In this document: one piece after another, positions 1-6,507 of the stretch | Position numbering within the stretch: position 1 is the first letter of the stretch | How the letters are laid out: every line of letters begins with the position of its first letter | DNA from: Streptomyces sp. NRRL F-2664 | Lineage (GTDB): Bacteria > Actinomycetota > Actinomycetes > Streptomycetales > Streptomycetaceae | Direction: 5' to 3' | Length of the DNA: 8,152 nt | Assembly: GCF_000719345.1 (NCBI RefSeq) | Contig: NZ_JOFX01000088.1 | Span: forward strand, 1 to 8,152 | Notes under the pieces: model-generated | What the model was told of the DNA's origin: nothing | The model's input: only the letters and a program-made list of their open reading frames with translations | Database searches by the model: none | Made by a program: the position numbers and the translations under genes

Positions 1-170
1 ACGTCTCACACGGCCCCTGCCAAGGCCGACAGCAGCCAACCTCGATCCCTATTAGGCCTACACCTCCCGCCGCAACCGCTCCTACCCGCGCAGACGCGGC
101 ATCCGGCACACGATCCCGGAACCGAAGGACCAACGGGCCAACCGCAAAGCCGCTGGCCGCGTTGCGCACC
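1..170 (+). pseudogene. IS5-type transposase fragment, broken at both ends
   Basis: Translating from about position 56 in the frame of GCC-TAC-ACC gives AYTSRRNRSYPRRRGIRHTI followed by PEPKDQRANRKAAGR. This is the segment just after the second catalytic Asp in many actinobacterial IS5-family transposases (typically a DKAY/DKGY stretch, then a basic run ending in RRRGI and TIPE.DQ). The usual DKAY is damaged here: the bases before GCC-TAC-ACC give no clean Asp-Lys. There is no start, no first catalytic Asp and no C-terminal Glu region. At about 170 the homology stops and an unrelated IS701-type segment begins, so this is a truncated scrap joined to another element. The family call rests on memory of the motif, not on a search. 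It could continue to the left of the window. Confidence 0.6.
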
Positions 171-172
171 CG

Positions 173-565
173 CCGCCGACACCGCCTACTACGGCCCCGT
201 TCATACTCGCCTGAAAGACCTGGTCAGGGTGGCCGCTGCGCGCTGGGCCGTCGAGGAGTGCTTCAAGACCGCGAACGGAGAGTGCGGCCTGGAGCACTAC
301 TAGGTCCGTATCTACCACGCCTTGTACCGGCACATCACCCTGGCATGACCGCCTTCGCCGCGCTCACCGCCGTCCGCGCCCACGAACTCGCGCAAAGGAG
401 GAAACAGTGGTGGCATGGTAACCGCTGTCCGTAGCGGAGATACGCCGCCTCATCGGCCACCTCCTCCTCCCCGCCCACCTTACCCTCCACCACCATCTGC
501 ACTGGTCACACTGGCGAAGGCTCAGTCAGACACGCGCCCGCAACAGACCGATCTTGCAACCATGA
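173..565 (+). pseudogene. IS701-type transposase C-terminal fragment, frameshifted
   Basis: Three frame segments together resemble the C-terminus of Streptomyces IS701-family (DDE, IS4-related) transposases. The segment at about 180-300 reads VRVAAARWAVEECFKTANGE then CGLEHY; it carries the RWAVEECF block that holds the catalytic Glu. An in-frame TAG follows at 301-303, then VRIYHALYRHITLA. A one-base shift near 345 gives MTAFAALTAVRAHELAQ. A further shift near 420 gives LSVAEIRRLIGHLLLPAHLT then LHHHLHWSHWRRLSQTRAR, ending at TGA 563-565; this matches the usual LSV.EIRRL...HWS.WRR tail. An internal stop plus at least two shifts make it non-functional. The N-terminal two thirds, with both catalytic Asp residues, is missing. 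Confidence 0.72.
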
Positions 566-948
566 AACCTGGCCTACATCATGGAAGAGCCGAAGCTCTA
601 CTCTGCAGGAGCTAACGCATCCCCGGCCGATGGCGGGTACGCCTGACACGCAAAAAATTGGAAGCTTGAAGCATTATGGTGCCAAGCTCGAGTAAGACGT
701 GCGATCCATTTTATGAACTCTTGCCCCTTTGGTGGACGTCACGGCTCCCGTCCGATATAGCAGTATCGGACGGACGGGCACCGCCACACCTCGTCATTCT
801 CCGAGCCGCCAACACAGCCGGAGTGGCTGGTATGCCCATAGGGTTGTGGATGCCGCTGCAATTTCCATGACACGAATACGCCTGGATACGTCGCGGCAGA
901 GGCTTCGAGCGGGGCATGGAGATCGGAGTGTGAGAAAGGTCGGCAACC
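566..948. other. Intergenic stretch, no gene recognised
   Basis: No reading frame here resembles a known protein, and the short open frames lack credible ribosome binding sites or domain-like composition. A small hairpin (AGAGC-cgaa-GCTCT, 586-599) lies just after the IS701-type remnant, and a perfect 10-bp inverted repeat lies at 748-773. No clear -35/-10 pair could be picked out for the gene at 949. The stretch presumably holds that gene's promoter. Confidence 0.5.
748..773. promoter_or_regulatory. Perfect 10-bp inverted repeat, possible operator
   Basis: CCGTCCGATA at 748-757 and TATCGGACGG at 764-773 are exact reverse complements separated by six bases (TAGCAG). The spacing and symmetry fit a dimeric repressor site (for example TetR- or GntR-like). 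The site lies 175 bases upstream of the small membrane protein start at 949. There is no T-run after it, so a factor-independent terminator is less likely, although actinobacterial terminators often lack one. The repeat itself is seen directly; the role is inference. Confidence 0.4.
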
Positions 949-1242
949 GTGACATGGACTAATCCCCCACCGCTACCATCGCCTGATGAGAAGCCGAGAC
1001 GACGTGTATTCCTATGGGTATTTCTGACTATCCAAGCGTTGTTCCTAGCTTGGGTGCTGTTCGGTGTTGGAGCACGTGCAGGAGACCCACCCTACTGCGA
1101 CGGCCTAGAGGCTGACTTCTGCAACAGCGCCGAGACTGTTGGAACCACGCTCGGTGTGGTGTTGATGATCTTCCTCTGGCTAGCCGTGGACGTCATCCTG
1201 GGAATCAGCTACCTGATTTACCGTGTGGCGTCGCGCAAGTGA
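949..1242 (+). CDS. Small two-helix membrane protein of unknown function
   Basis: This 97-residue protein starts at GTG 949, supported by the purine-rich GAGAAAGG at 932-939 with a nine-base spacer. The cytoplasmic-looking N-terminus is Pro-rich and then basic (NPPPLPSPDEKPRRR, residues 5-19). A first membrane helix runs from about residue 20 to 42. A short polar loop with two cysteines (Cys50 and Cys58) follows, then a second helix at about 65-91 and a basic end (YRVASRK). The order Pro-rich head, KxRRRVFLW, helix, Cys loop, TxxGVxxxxFLWxxVDxxxGxxYLIYR is one I recall from small uncharacterised Streptomyces membrane proteins, where it is widespread, but I know of no assigned function. The two cysteines could form a disulfide if the loop is outside. 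The gene looks intact and stands alone: the next gene is about 500 bases downstream. Confidence 0.85.
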   Translation: MTWTNPPPLPSPDEKPRRRVFLWVFLTIQALFLAWVLFGVGARAGDPPYCDGLEADFCNSAETVGTTLGVVLMIFLWLAVDVILGISYLIYRVASRK

Positions 1243-1745
1243 CACGGCAGTGGGCCCCGATCAAGGCAAGACCACAAGCGCTAGCCGGGATCGTGGGCTG
1301 CGGGCCGTCCTGGAAGCAATGCAGGGCCTCGCTCGGCTGTTGTCGGTGTGGAACTGCCTGAGACTTGTGTCGGCCACGATAGCCAGTTACTCGGCTCCGG
1401 CCGAAGAGGCCATTGACGCTTTCGGGCGATCGTGCGGACCTGGCCGTAGCTGCCGCGCGTGGGTCGCACAGCTGCCGTCTGGGCTGACTGCAAAACGCTC
1501 GACAAGAGCTTCCCACGACGGCAGTGTGGATGCGATGCAGCGGCGGTTCAGCGAGGGCCCTGGCTTGGACAGCGAGCGGACGGGCGCCACGGGCGATATT
1601 ACGCCCGTACCCGTACGCGATCCTCAGATGGACGCCGCGGTGACCACGGGGTCATAGCCGTTTCACTACCCGGGCATGCGCGGCGCGATTGGGGGCGGGG
1701 CACGGAGCTCAACACGGCCACGATCCAAGGAGGACGCAGGACGCA
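1243..1745. other. Intergenic stretch, no gene recognised
   Basis: Open frames cross this stretch on both strands, but their translations are rich in Arg, Ser, Gly and Cys with no domain-like pattern, as expected for chance frames in high-GC DNA. A short perfect inverted repeat (ACGGGCG-atatta-CGCCCGT) lies at 1589-1608. A strong ribosome binding site for the next gene is at 1727-1734. The length and lack of coding signal suggest decayed DNA or a long leader, but no specific remnant is identifiable. Confidence 0.45.
1727..1734 (+). promoter_or_regulatory. Strong ribosome binding site for the DUF4239-like gene
   Basis: AAGGAGGA is close to a perfect match to the 16S anti-Shine-Dalgarno. It sits 11 bases before ATG 1746 but 27 bases before the first in-frame start of the long protein (GTG 1762). 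This placement argues that translation begins at ATG 1746 and that the frame is offset by one base in this copy. Confidence 0.7.
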
Positions 1746-1761
1746 ATGGCATACTACGCTG

Positions 1762-2523
1762 GTGCTGATCACCTCTGTATTCGCCGCAATTTCCGCCATG
1801 TCACTTTCTGTGCTGGTGGTCCTCGTCGCCCGATGGAAGGCTCGTCCTGCAGAGGGGACCCTCCCGAACGAGGGGGAAAAAACTGCTGCAAGAGTAGTGA
1901 CCAGCATTTTCGTATTCTCTGCAGCCTTTCTCATCGTCGCCGCCCAGGCTTCGCTATCGCAGGCCCGGCAGGTTACTCACGCAGAGGCATCTGCACTGCG
2001 CGAAGCATATTGGTCGGCAGGGTGGCTAGCACCGCAAGACAAAAAACGCGTGCGAGAACAGCTGCAGAGTTACACCCAGAGTGTTATCGATGATGAATGG
2101 CCGGAGATGCGCGCGGGTCGTGCAGATCCTGGCAACTGGGACCGACTCGATCACCTTCGTAATTCTCTGATCAGCATCGCCCCCAGTATCGACACCGTCC
2201 AGCAAGAAGCACGACGGCAAGTTGAAACGAGTTTGCGGGATGTATATACGGCGCGCCGAGATCGACTTGCAGCGGCAGATTCTGGCCTTTCCGGCCCAAT
2301 CGTCGCACTGCTCGCCTTGGGTGCCGTGGGCACCCTGCTGGCCATTAGCGTCAGCAGCCTGCCCGGCACTCGATGGGTTGTGCTGTTACTCGCATCGGCC
2401 CTCGTCGGCTTTGTCATGAACCTTATTTTCCAGATTGAGCATCCATTCCAGGGGGATCTAAGTATCGACCCGTCAGTATACCGCGAAGCCATCGCCCGCT
2501 TTCGCCAGATCAGCACTGCGTGA
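1762..2523 (+). CDS. DUF4239-like (bestrophin-like domain) four-helix membrane protein
   Basis: From GTG 1762 the protein has 253 residues. Membrane helices lie at about 3-24, 45-64, 176-200 and 205-225, with a long polar loop between helices 2 and 3. Features typical of actinobacterial DUF4239 proteins are visible: HAEASALREAYW (73-84), DDEWPEM (110-116), a loop rich in charged helices ending TARRDRLAAADSGL, and FQIEHPFQGDL (223-233) after the last helix, followed by VYREAIARFR. The biochemical function of the family is unknown. The start is uncertain. The strong AAGGAGGA points to ATG 1746, which reads MAYY but is one base out of frame. Removing one base within 1758-1761 would give MAYYLVLITSVFAAISAM, which looks natural. 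So this may be a slightly frameshifted gene, a sequencing error, or a gene genuinely using GTG 1762 or ATG 1798. The 12-bp palindrome GCGACCGGTCGC (2534-2545) lies 10 bases past the stop. Confidence 0.8.
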   Translation: MLITSVFAAISAMSLSVLVVLVARWKARPAEGTLPNEGEKTAARVVTSIFVFSAAFLIVAAQASLSQARQVTHAEASALREAYWSAGWLAPQDKKRVREQLQSYTQSVIDDEWPEMRAGRADPGNWDRLDHLRNSLISIAPSIDTVQQEARRQVETSLRDVYTARRDRLAAADSGLSGPIVALLALGAVGTLLAISVSSLPGTRWVVLLLASALVGFVMNLIFQIEHPFQGDLSIDPSVYREAIARFRQISTA

Positions 2524-2664
2524 TTGGGCCGGTGCGACCGGTCGCCAGGGCTGGGTGTTTGCCTCACGGCTATGCGCGCCCTTGTGCCTCAAGAGGAAGA
2601 TCCGCCGGATCTCCCGGCATTCTCCAACCGCTGATGGCGGCCGTGGACGTCCAGGGACGGAACG

Positions 2665-3478
2665 GTGGAGCGGGCCCGTCGGGCCCGGCTCTTCGGACGG
2701 GCAACCCGCCGGAACACCGGCGACGATACCTACGCCTCGGCGAGATCACTCCGAACACCTGCGGGCAACGATCAACTACGCTGGCCACCGCCGCATGGCA
2801 ACCGGCGTCCACCATACTGGGGAAGACCCCGTTCATCGGCAAGGTCCGTGAAGTCGTCGCCTCTCCACCCGCCGGAGAAGGCCCTCTTCCTCTGCGTGGA
2901 CGAGAAAACGCAGATACAGGCCTGGACCGGTCCCAGCCGGTCCCTCCGACGATGCCCGGCGTCCCCGAACGCCGCAGCCACGACTACGTCGGCGCCCGCA
3001 GCACTACGTTCTTCGCCGCACTCGAGGTCGCCAGCGGCAAGGTGATCGGATAGCTCCACCGCCGCCACCGCGCGGCCGGGTTCGAGAGGTTCCTCGCCAA
3101 GGTGGACAAGGCGGTGCCGGCCGGCCTTGAGGTCCACCTCATCCTGGACAAGTACGCGACCCGCAAGACGCCTGACGTCAAGCGGTGGGCTGCTGGCTGG
3201 CCCAGCCACGCTTCCATCTGCACTGCACACCGACCAGTGCTCCGTGGCTGAACCCTGGTGGAGCGGTGGTTCGCCGAACACACAGAGGAAGCCTGAGCGA
3301 GGGGGTCCACCGCTTCGTCCAGGCCCTCGAACGCGACATCCGGATCTGGCTCACCGACTGGAACGAGCACCCGAGACGCTTCATCTGGACGGAGACCGCC
3401 GACGAGATCCTCGACAAAGTCGCGGCCTACTCCCATCGAATCTCCACATTTGCCGCCTACTCGCCAAAGCACCCTTTA
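2665..3478 (+). pseudogene. IS630-family transposase remnant, multiple frameshifts
   Basis: Pieces in all three plus frames assemble into an IS630-type DDE transposase. In order: a basic start (VERARRARL, 2665 on); YAGHRRMATGVHHT near 2775; PPEKALFLCVDEKTQIQAW, carrying the first catalytic Asp, near 2870-2925; then in another frame LDRSQPVPPTMPGVPERRSH and DYVGARSTTFFAALEVASGK, with a TAG at 3051-3053. Read-through continues LHRRHRAAGFERFLAKVDKA and VHLILDKYATRKTP, carrying the second Asp; families usually have DNYATHK, so N-to-K and H-to-R changes are present. A frame change gives AQPRFHLHCTPTSAPWLNP, a local double shift hides the VERWFAE block with the catalytic Glu, and the C-terminus FVQALERDIRIWLTDWNEHP...TADEILDKVAAYSHRIS follows. 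The N-terminal third is shortened by deletion. At 3479 an IS4-type element begins. No terminal repeats of the IS630 element were identified. Confidence 0.85.
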
Positions 3479-3501
3479 GGGCAAGGCCATGAAGTTAAGG
3501 G
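3479..3501 (+). repeat. Left terminal inverted repeat of the IS4-type element
   Basis: These 23 bases (GGGCAAGGCC...GTTAAGGG) match the reverse complement of 4966-4988 without mismatch. Similarity ends abruptly on the inner side (CTG here against TG at the other end). The last codons of the IS630-type remnant run straight into this end. Confidence 0.88.
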
Positions 3502-4882
3502 CTGCTGGGTGGTGTCAAGAGGATGGTGATGCTGAGGGTGGCTTTGTAGGTGTGGCGGTCGACGCGGAGGCTTTTGTAGGCGTATCGGGAGAGTGGGCGT
3601 TTGACTGCTCGGGGACTGATGCGGAGGCGTCGGCGGTGCACCGGTTGGGCCAGGATCGCTCGGCCTATGGCACCGACGAGCTCGATGGTGCTGTCCTGGA
3701 TGACGCCGGCGGCCTGGACGAGCTGGTCGCGGGCGGTCTGGAGGGCGATGCTGAAACTGGCCCTGTCTGGGTCGGTGCCTGCGCTGTCGGCTGCGTCCGT
3801 GATGGCGATGCGGATGGCCTGGTAGGTGCTCAGGAGGGCGTAGACCTCCTGAGTGATCCCGGCCCAGGTCCTGGCTCGCAGGACCCGCCGTCCGAGCATC
3901 GTTTTCTTGATCTCGAAGTAGGCTGATTCGGCCTCCCATCGCTCGTGTAACAGCTTGACCAGGTCGAATGCCGGGTAGCGGTGGGTGTCCAGCAGGGTGG
4001 TGGCAAGCCGGTGGATACCGGTGTGGCGTCCGGCGGACGTGGCGATGCTGATTTCGCACTCGATGATCCGGACTCCAAGGGGGCCGAACCGGGAGAGGAA
4101 GGATCCGTCCTCCAGCCGTCGCAGGGGGGGGCGGTTTGCGGATGGAGCTGAGGCGGGCCAGGGAGTCGGCTTGGGTGGCAGCGATGGAGGTCAGGAAGGC
4201 ATTCGTGGCGAAGCTGCGGTCCAGGAGCACGATCATGCCGTGGTGTAGGGAGCGGGTGAGTTGTCGCCCGTATGCGGGCTCGCCGCTGCTGCGGGGGCCG
4301 AAGGCCGCATCTATGACGGCTCGGGTGCCACAGGCGACCAGGGCGGTCAGGCAGATCTGCGGATAGCCGGAGGCCGCGGCGTACTGGTTGGAGACCTTCC
4401 CCAGACGAGCTCGGTGCGGGGGCTGTCGGGAACGCCGAGGTAGGTGCCGTCGATGGCGACCATCAGCATTCCCCGCCAGCGGGCACCGCGCGTCCGGATC
4501 GAAGACGCTGATCCACGAAGCAGATCGAACAGGTGCCGCATCGGTCTCCGGCTCCGAGGCGGGTCCGGGCATCCCATAACGCTGTCCCAGTGGCAGTGGG
4601 AATCGGCAGGGCTTCCAGTCCGGCCGTGAGTTTTCGCCATATGGCCGGATAGCCCAGTCCTCGGACAGGGTGGCGGCCATCAGCAGGTAGACGAGCGGGC
4701 AGTTTTCGCAGTCGGCGCTGGCCCGCTCCGGTCTCAGCGAGGACGGCGTCGGCCATCTCGAACGGCACGATCCGGGTCAGTTCTCCCAGATGTCCAGGCG
4801 CGAACAGGCCGTCGTCTACCACGGCTTCCTGGGTGATGACACACTTGCCTGACAGCGGAGCCTCCGGTGCTATGAACGACAT
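3495..4882 (-). pseudogene. IS4-family transposase, decayed by several frameshifts
   Basis: Read on the minus strand, the N-terminus from ATG 4882 gives LFAPGHLGELTRIVPFEMAD then AVLAETGAGQRRLRKLPAR, the standard IS4-type N-terminal domain. A shift gives VYLLMAATLSEDW, another gives YPAIWRKLTAGLEALP. A third frame gives RWRGMLMVAIDGTYLGVPDS, with the first catalytic Asp. A fourth change gives LGKVSNQYAAASGYPQICLT...MIVLLDRSFATNAFL, with the second Asp. A C8 run (G8 on plus, 4124-4131) then breaks the frame at IRKPPP. From there one frame is open to the stop at 3495: RLATTLLDTHRYPAFDLVKL, LHERWEAESAYFEIKKTMLG (catalytic Glu with the R...E......K pattern), GTDPDRASFSIALQTARDQL, and the RRRLRISPRAVKRPLSRYA tail. 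All three catalytic residues survive but no single protein can be made. The order and spacing leave little doubt about the family. Confidence 0.88.
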
Positions 4883-4965
4883 GTCTTGGTCGACTGTCAG
4901 TTCTACCGGGGCTCCGCTTCCTACGTCAGGCCATCACCACAACCGTGCTCCCACCAGCACAAACA

Positions 4966-4988
4966 CCCTTAACTTCATGGCCTTGCCC
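4966..4988 (-). repeat. Right terminal inverted repeat of the IS4-type element
   Basis: This is the exact reverse complement of 3479-3501. It is followed by TTTA at 4989-4992, the same four bases that precede the left end. It lies about 80 bases upstream of the transposase start on the minus strand, so it may contain part of that gene's promoter. Confidence 0.88.
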
Positions 4989-5575
4989 TTTAGGTGCAAA
5001 GCCGGTATCCCGTTTGCCGGGACAGAACCGCAAGGTGTCAGCATCCGCGGTCCGCTGGAAGGCAACGCGTGCACCAGGGCGGTAGCGGCAGCGGTCACCC
5101 TGGTGCACGGAGGCCGAGAGGGTTCGGCGCCACCCCTCAGCCGGAGCGCCAAGTGTTTCCCGGTCCTGGAAGCCTCGGCACCCGCCTACAAACAATGGGG
5201 TCCTGGCGCGGCGTGCCGTGGCCAACACGCCGAACATGGGCGCAACGCCCACGCTTTCGGATGAACGAGTCCGCGTACGTTGCCACGCAGCTTCGAAGGC
5301 AAAACCATAGGAGGCATTTGGAGAAGAGGTCGACGCATATTGCGACCGGTCCTCGATGTAGGCCGTACTCGTCCGTCTTGGTCGGCACCCTCACCCAGGA
5401 AGGTCAACAGCGTCGGCGCCGACCCGGCCGCGGGACCGCTCGATCAGTGAGTTTCCTGAGTCAACAGCTGCCCGGAGGCCCTTGTGTCGCAGTCTCGCGT
5501 GTCGGTGTACGCGTCGTCCATCTCGGCTGCCCGGCCGTGTGTCTCGCGCACCGGTTCGGGAACGCGGCCGTTCGT
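4989..5575. other. Intergenic stretch between IS4- and IS5-type elements, no gene recognised
   Basis: Open frames exist on both strands, but none gives a recognisable domain. The plus frame that runs into the IS5-type remnant has no family similarity before about 5580. Structure seen: a 12-bp inverted repeat at 5068-5109, an isolated Shine-Dalgarno-like AGGAGG near 5310 with no convincing gene behind it, and a 9-bp direct repeat GTCAACAGC at 5403-5411 and 5460-5468. No IS5-type terminal repeat could be identified. Confidence 0.45.
5068..5109. repeat. 12-bp perfect inverted repeat with 18-base loop
   Basis: CGTGCACCAGGG (5068-5079) and CCCTGGTGCACG (5098-5109) are exact reverse complements. 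The loop is CGGTAGCGGCAGCGGTCA, which itself contains three GCGG motifs. The RNA would form a strong hairpin. No gene ends just upstream and none clearly begins just downstream, so a terminator, a regulatory hairpin or a relic of a mobile-element end are all possible. Confidence 0.5.
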
Positions 5576-6368
5576 CGCGACCGGCGGCCGCGGTATCCGT
5601 CGGACATGTCGGACGCCGAGTGGGCCCTGGTGCGAGATTTGGTGCCGGCACCGGTGCCGACGTGGTTGGAAGGCCGCGGCGGACAGCCGGAAGTCTACTG
5701 CCACCGCCAGATGCACGACGCCGTGCTACCTGGTCGACAACGGCGTCAAGTCGCGGTCTATGCCCGGCGGCTTCCCCGAGCGGGACCGCGTCTACGCCTT
5801 CGCATGCGGGTAGGGTGCGAGCCCTGGCGGGCTGCTCGTGGAGTTGCACGACCGGCTGCGCGGTCACGTGCGTGAGGACGTCGGCCGCGATCCGGAGCCG
5901 ACCGCGGGGATCGTCGACTCGCAGTCGGTGCGGGCCGCCGCCACTGTGTCGGCCGCCTCACGCGGCTACGACGCGGGCAAGAAGGTGCCCGGCCGCAAGA
6001 GGCACATCGTGGTGGACTGCCTCGGCCTGCTCCTCGCGGCCATGGCCACCACCGCGAGCGTCCAGGACCGGCACGCCGCCGCGCCGCTGCTACGCCCCGT
6101 GCACGACCGCTTCAGCAGGACCAGCCTGGTGCGGGCCGACGGCGGATACGCGGGAGCCCTGCTCTGGTGGGCCAGGCAGGCCGCTCCGACGACGCCACGG
6201 GGTTCGTGGTCCTCCACAGCAGGTGGTGCGTGGAGCGGACCTTCGCGTGGCTGTTCCGCTCACGCCGGCTGGTGCACGGCTACGAGAGACTCCCCGCGGT
6301 GCACCAGCCAGATGGTGCTGTGGTCGATGACCATGCCCATGAGCCGTCCCGCCCGGCGGCGAGTATGA
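5576..6368 (+). pseudogene. IS5-family transposase remnant, frameshifted
   Basis: The N-terminus reads RRPRYPSDMSDAEWALVRDL...WLEGRGGQPEVYCHRQMHDAV (ATG at 5606 within it), the usual YPSD.(T/S)DAEW opening. A shift near 5725 gives YLVDNGVKSRSMPGGFPERD, followed by a TAG at about 5811-5813. The same frame resumes as [32 protein letters not shown] (first catalytic Asp), [20 protein letters not shown] and [11 protein letters not shown] (second Asp). Near 6190 it shifts to [21 protein letters not shown] with catalytic Glu and [19 protein letters not shown]. It then shifts back to [18 protein letters not shown], ending at TGA 6366-6368. All three catalytic residues are recognisable but lie in two frames with an internal stop, so the gene is dead. 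It is an almost full-length relic. Both catalytic-domain halves are better preserved than the start. It is a different IS5 subgroup from the scrap at 1-170. Confidence 0.86.
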
Positions 6369-6507
6369 ACCGTCTCCGGGCCGGATCGGTCAGCCAGCCC
6401 CGCCCAACCCAGCCGTTTCGCCCGCTGCCGCACCGACTCGACCCGCGCCGCCGTCGGCTCCAAACCCAGCTCCGCCACGTCCACGGTGCGCGGGCCGACC
6501 TGAGGGC
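6346..6507 (-). pseudogene. Possible winged-helix protein C-terminal fragment
   Basis: On the minus strand from 6507 the translation contains [20 protein letters not shown] and SVRQRAKRL. After a frame change near 6425 comes [20 protein letters not shown]. Together these look like a winged-helix C-terminus of the pattern [27 protein letters not shown]...GRF.L, which I recall from small actinobacterial proteins often found beside IS elements. It starts immediately after the stop of the pore-former-like gene and overlaps the end of the IS5-type relic. The frame is broken and the start is missing, so it is a scrap at best. The assignment is from memory and should be treated as tentative. Confidence 0.38.

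Larger units (their letters stand above)
3479..4988. mobile_element. IS4-type insertion sequence, complete ends, 1510 bp
   Basis: The ends are exact inverted repeats of 23 bases: 3479-3501 begins GGGCAAGGCCATGAAG, and 4966-4988 is its reverse complement ending CTTCATGGCCTTGCCC. Immediately outside both ends is TTTA (3475-3478 and 4989-4992), consistent with a 4-bp target duplication. The enclosed minus-strand gene is an IS4-family transposase, but it is broken by several frameshifts, so the copy could only move in trans. The size is normal for the family. Joining the flanks with one TTTA recreates GCACC-CTTTA-GGTGC, so the element landed in the centre of a small palindrome. Confidence 0.88.

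Noticed and set aside
1589..1608. ACGGGCG-atatta-CGCCCGT hairpin
   Set aside because: A 7-bp stem is weak, no gene boundary is adjacent, and no second copy was noticed.
1223..1657. 144-codon plus-strand open frame, and overlapping minus frames
   Set aside because: It overlaps the end of the membrane protein gene, has no ribosome site, and its Arg/Ser/Gly/Cys-rich translation shows no domain. It looks like a chance frame in high-GC DNA.
1459..1761. N-terminal extension of the DUF4239-like protein from 1459
   Set aside because: About 100 residues of low-complexity, Arg-rich sequence with no helix or motif precede the first membrane helix. The strong ribosome site at 1727-1734 lies inside it and marks a later start.
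2534..2545. Perfect 12-bp palindrome GCGACCGGTCGC just after the DUF4239-like stop
   Set aside because: It has no loop and no flanking extension, so it cannot form a useful terminator hairpin. Short GC palindromes are common by chance in such DNA.
3457..4680. A single 407-residue minus-strand protein
   Set aside because: Only the middle (around LGKVSNQYAA to LLDRSF) matches the IS4-type transposase. The remaining Pro/Arg/His-rich sequence is out of frame with the real C-terminal domain, so the frame joins coding and shadow sequence.
5482..6330. 282-codon plus-strand open frame
   Set aside because: It is a shadow of the IS5-type transposase. The recognisable transposase segments lie in the other two plus frames.
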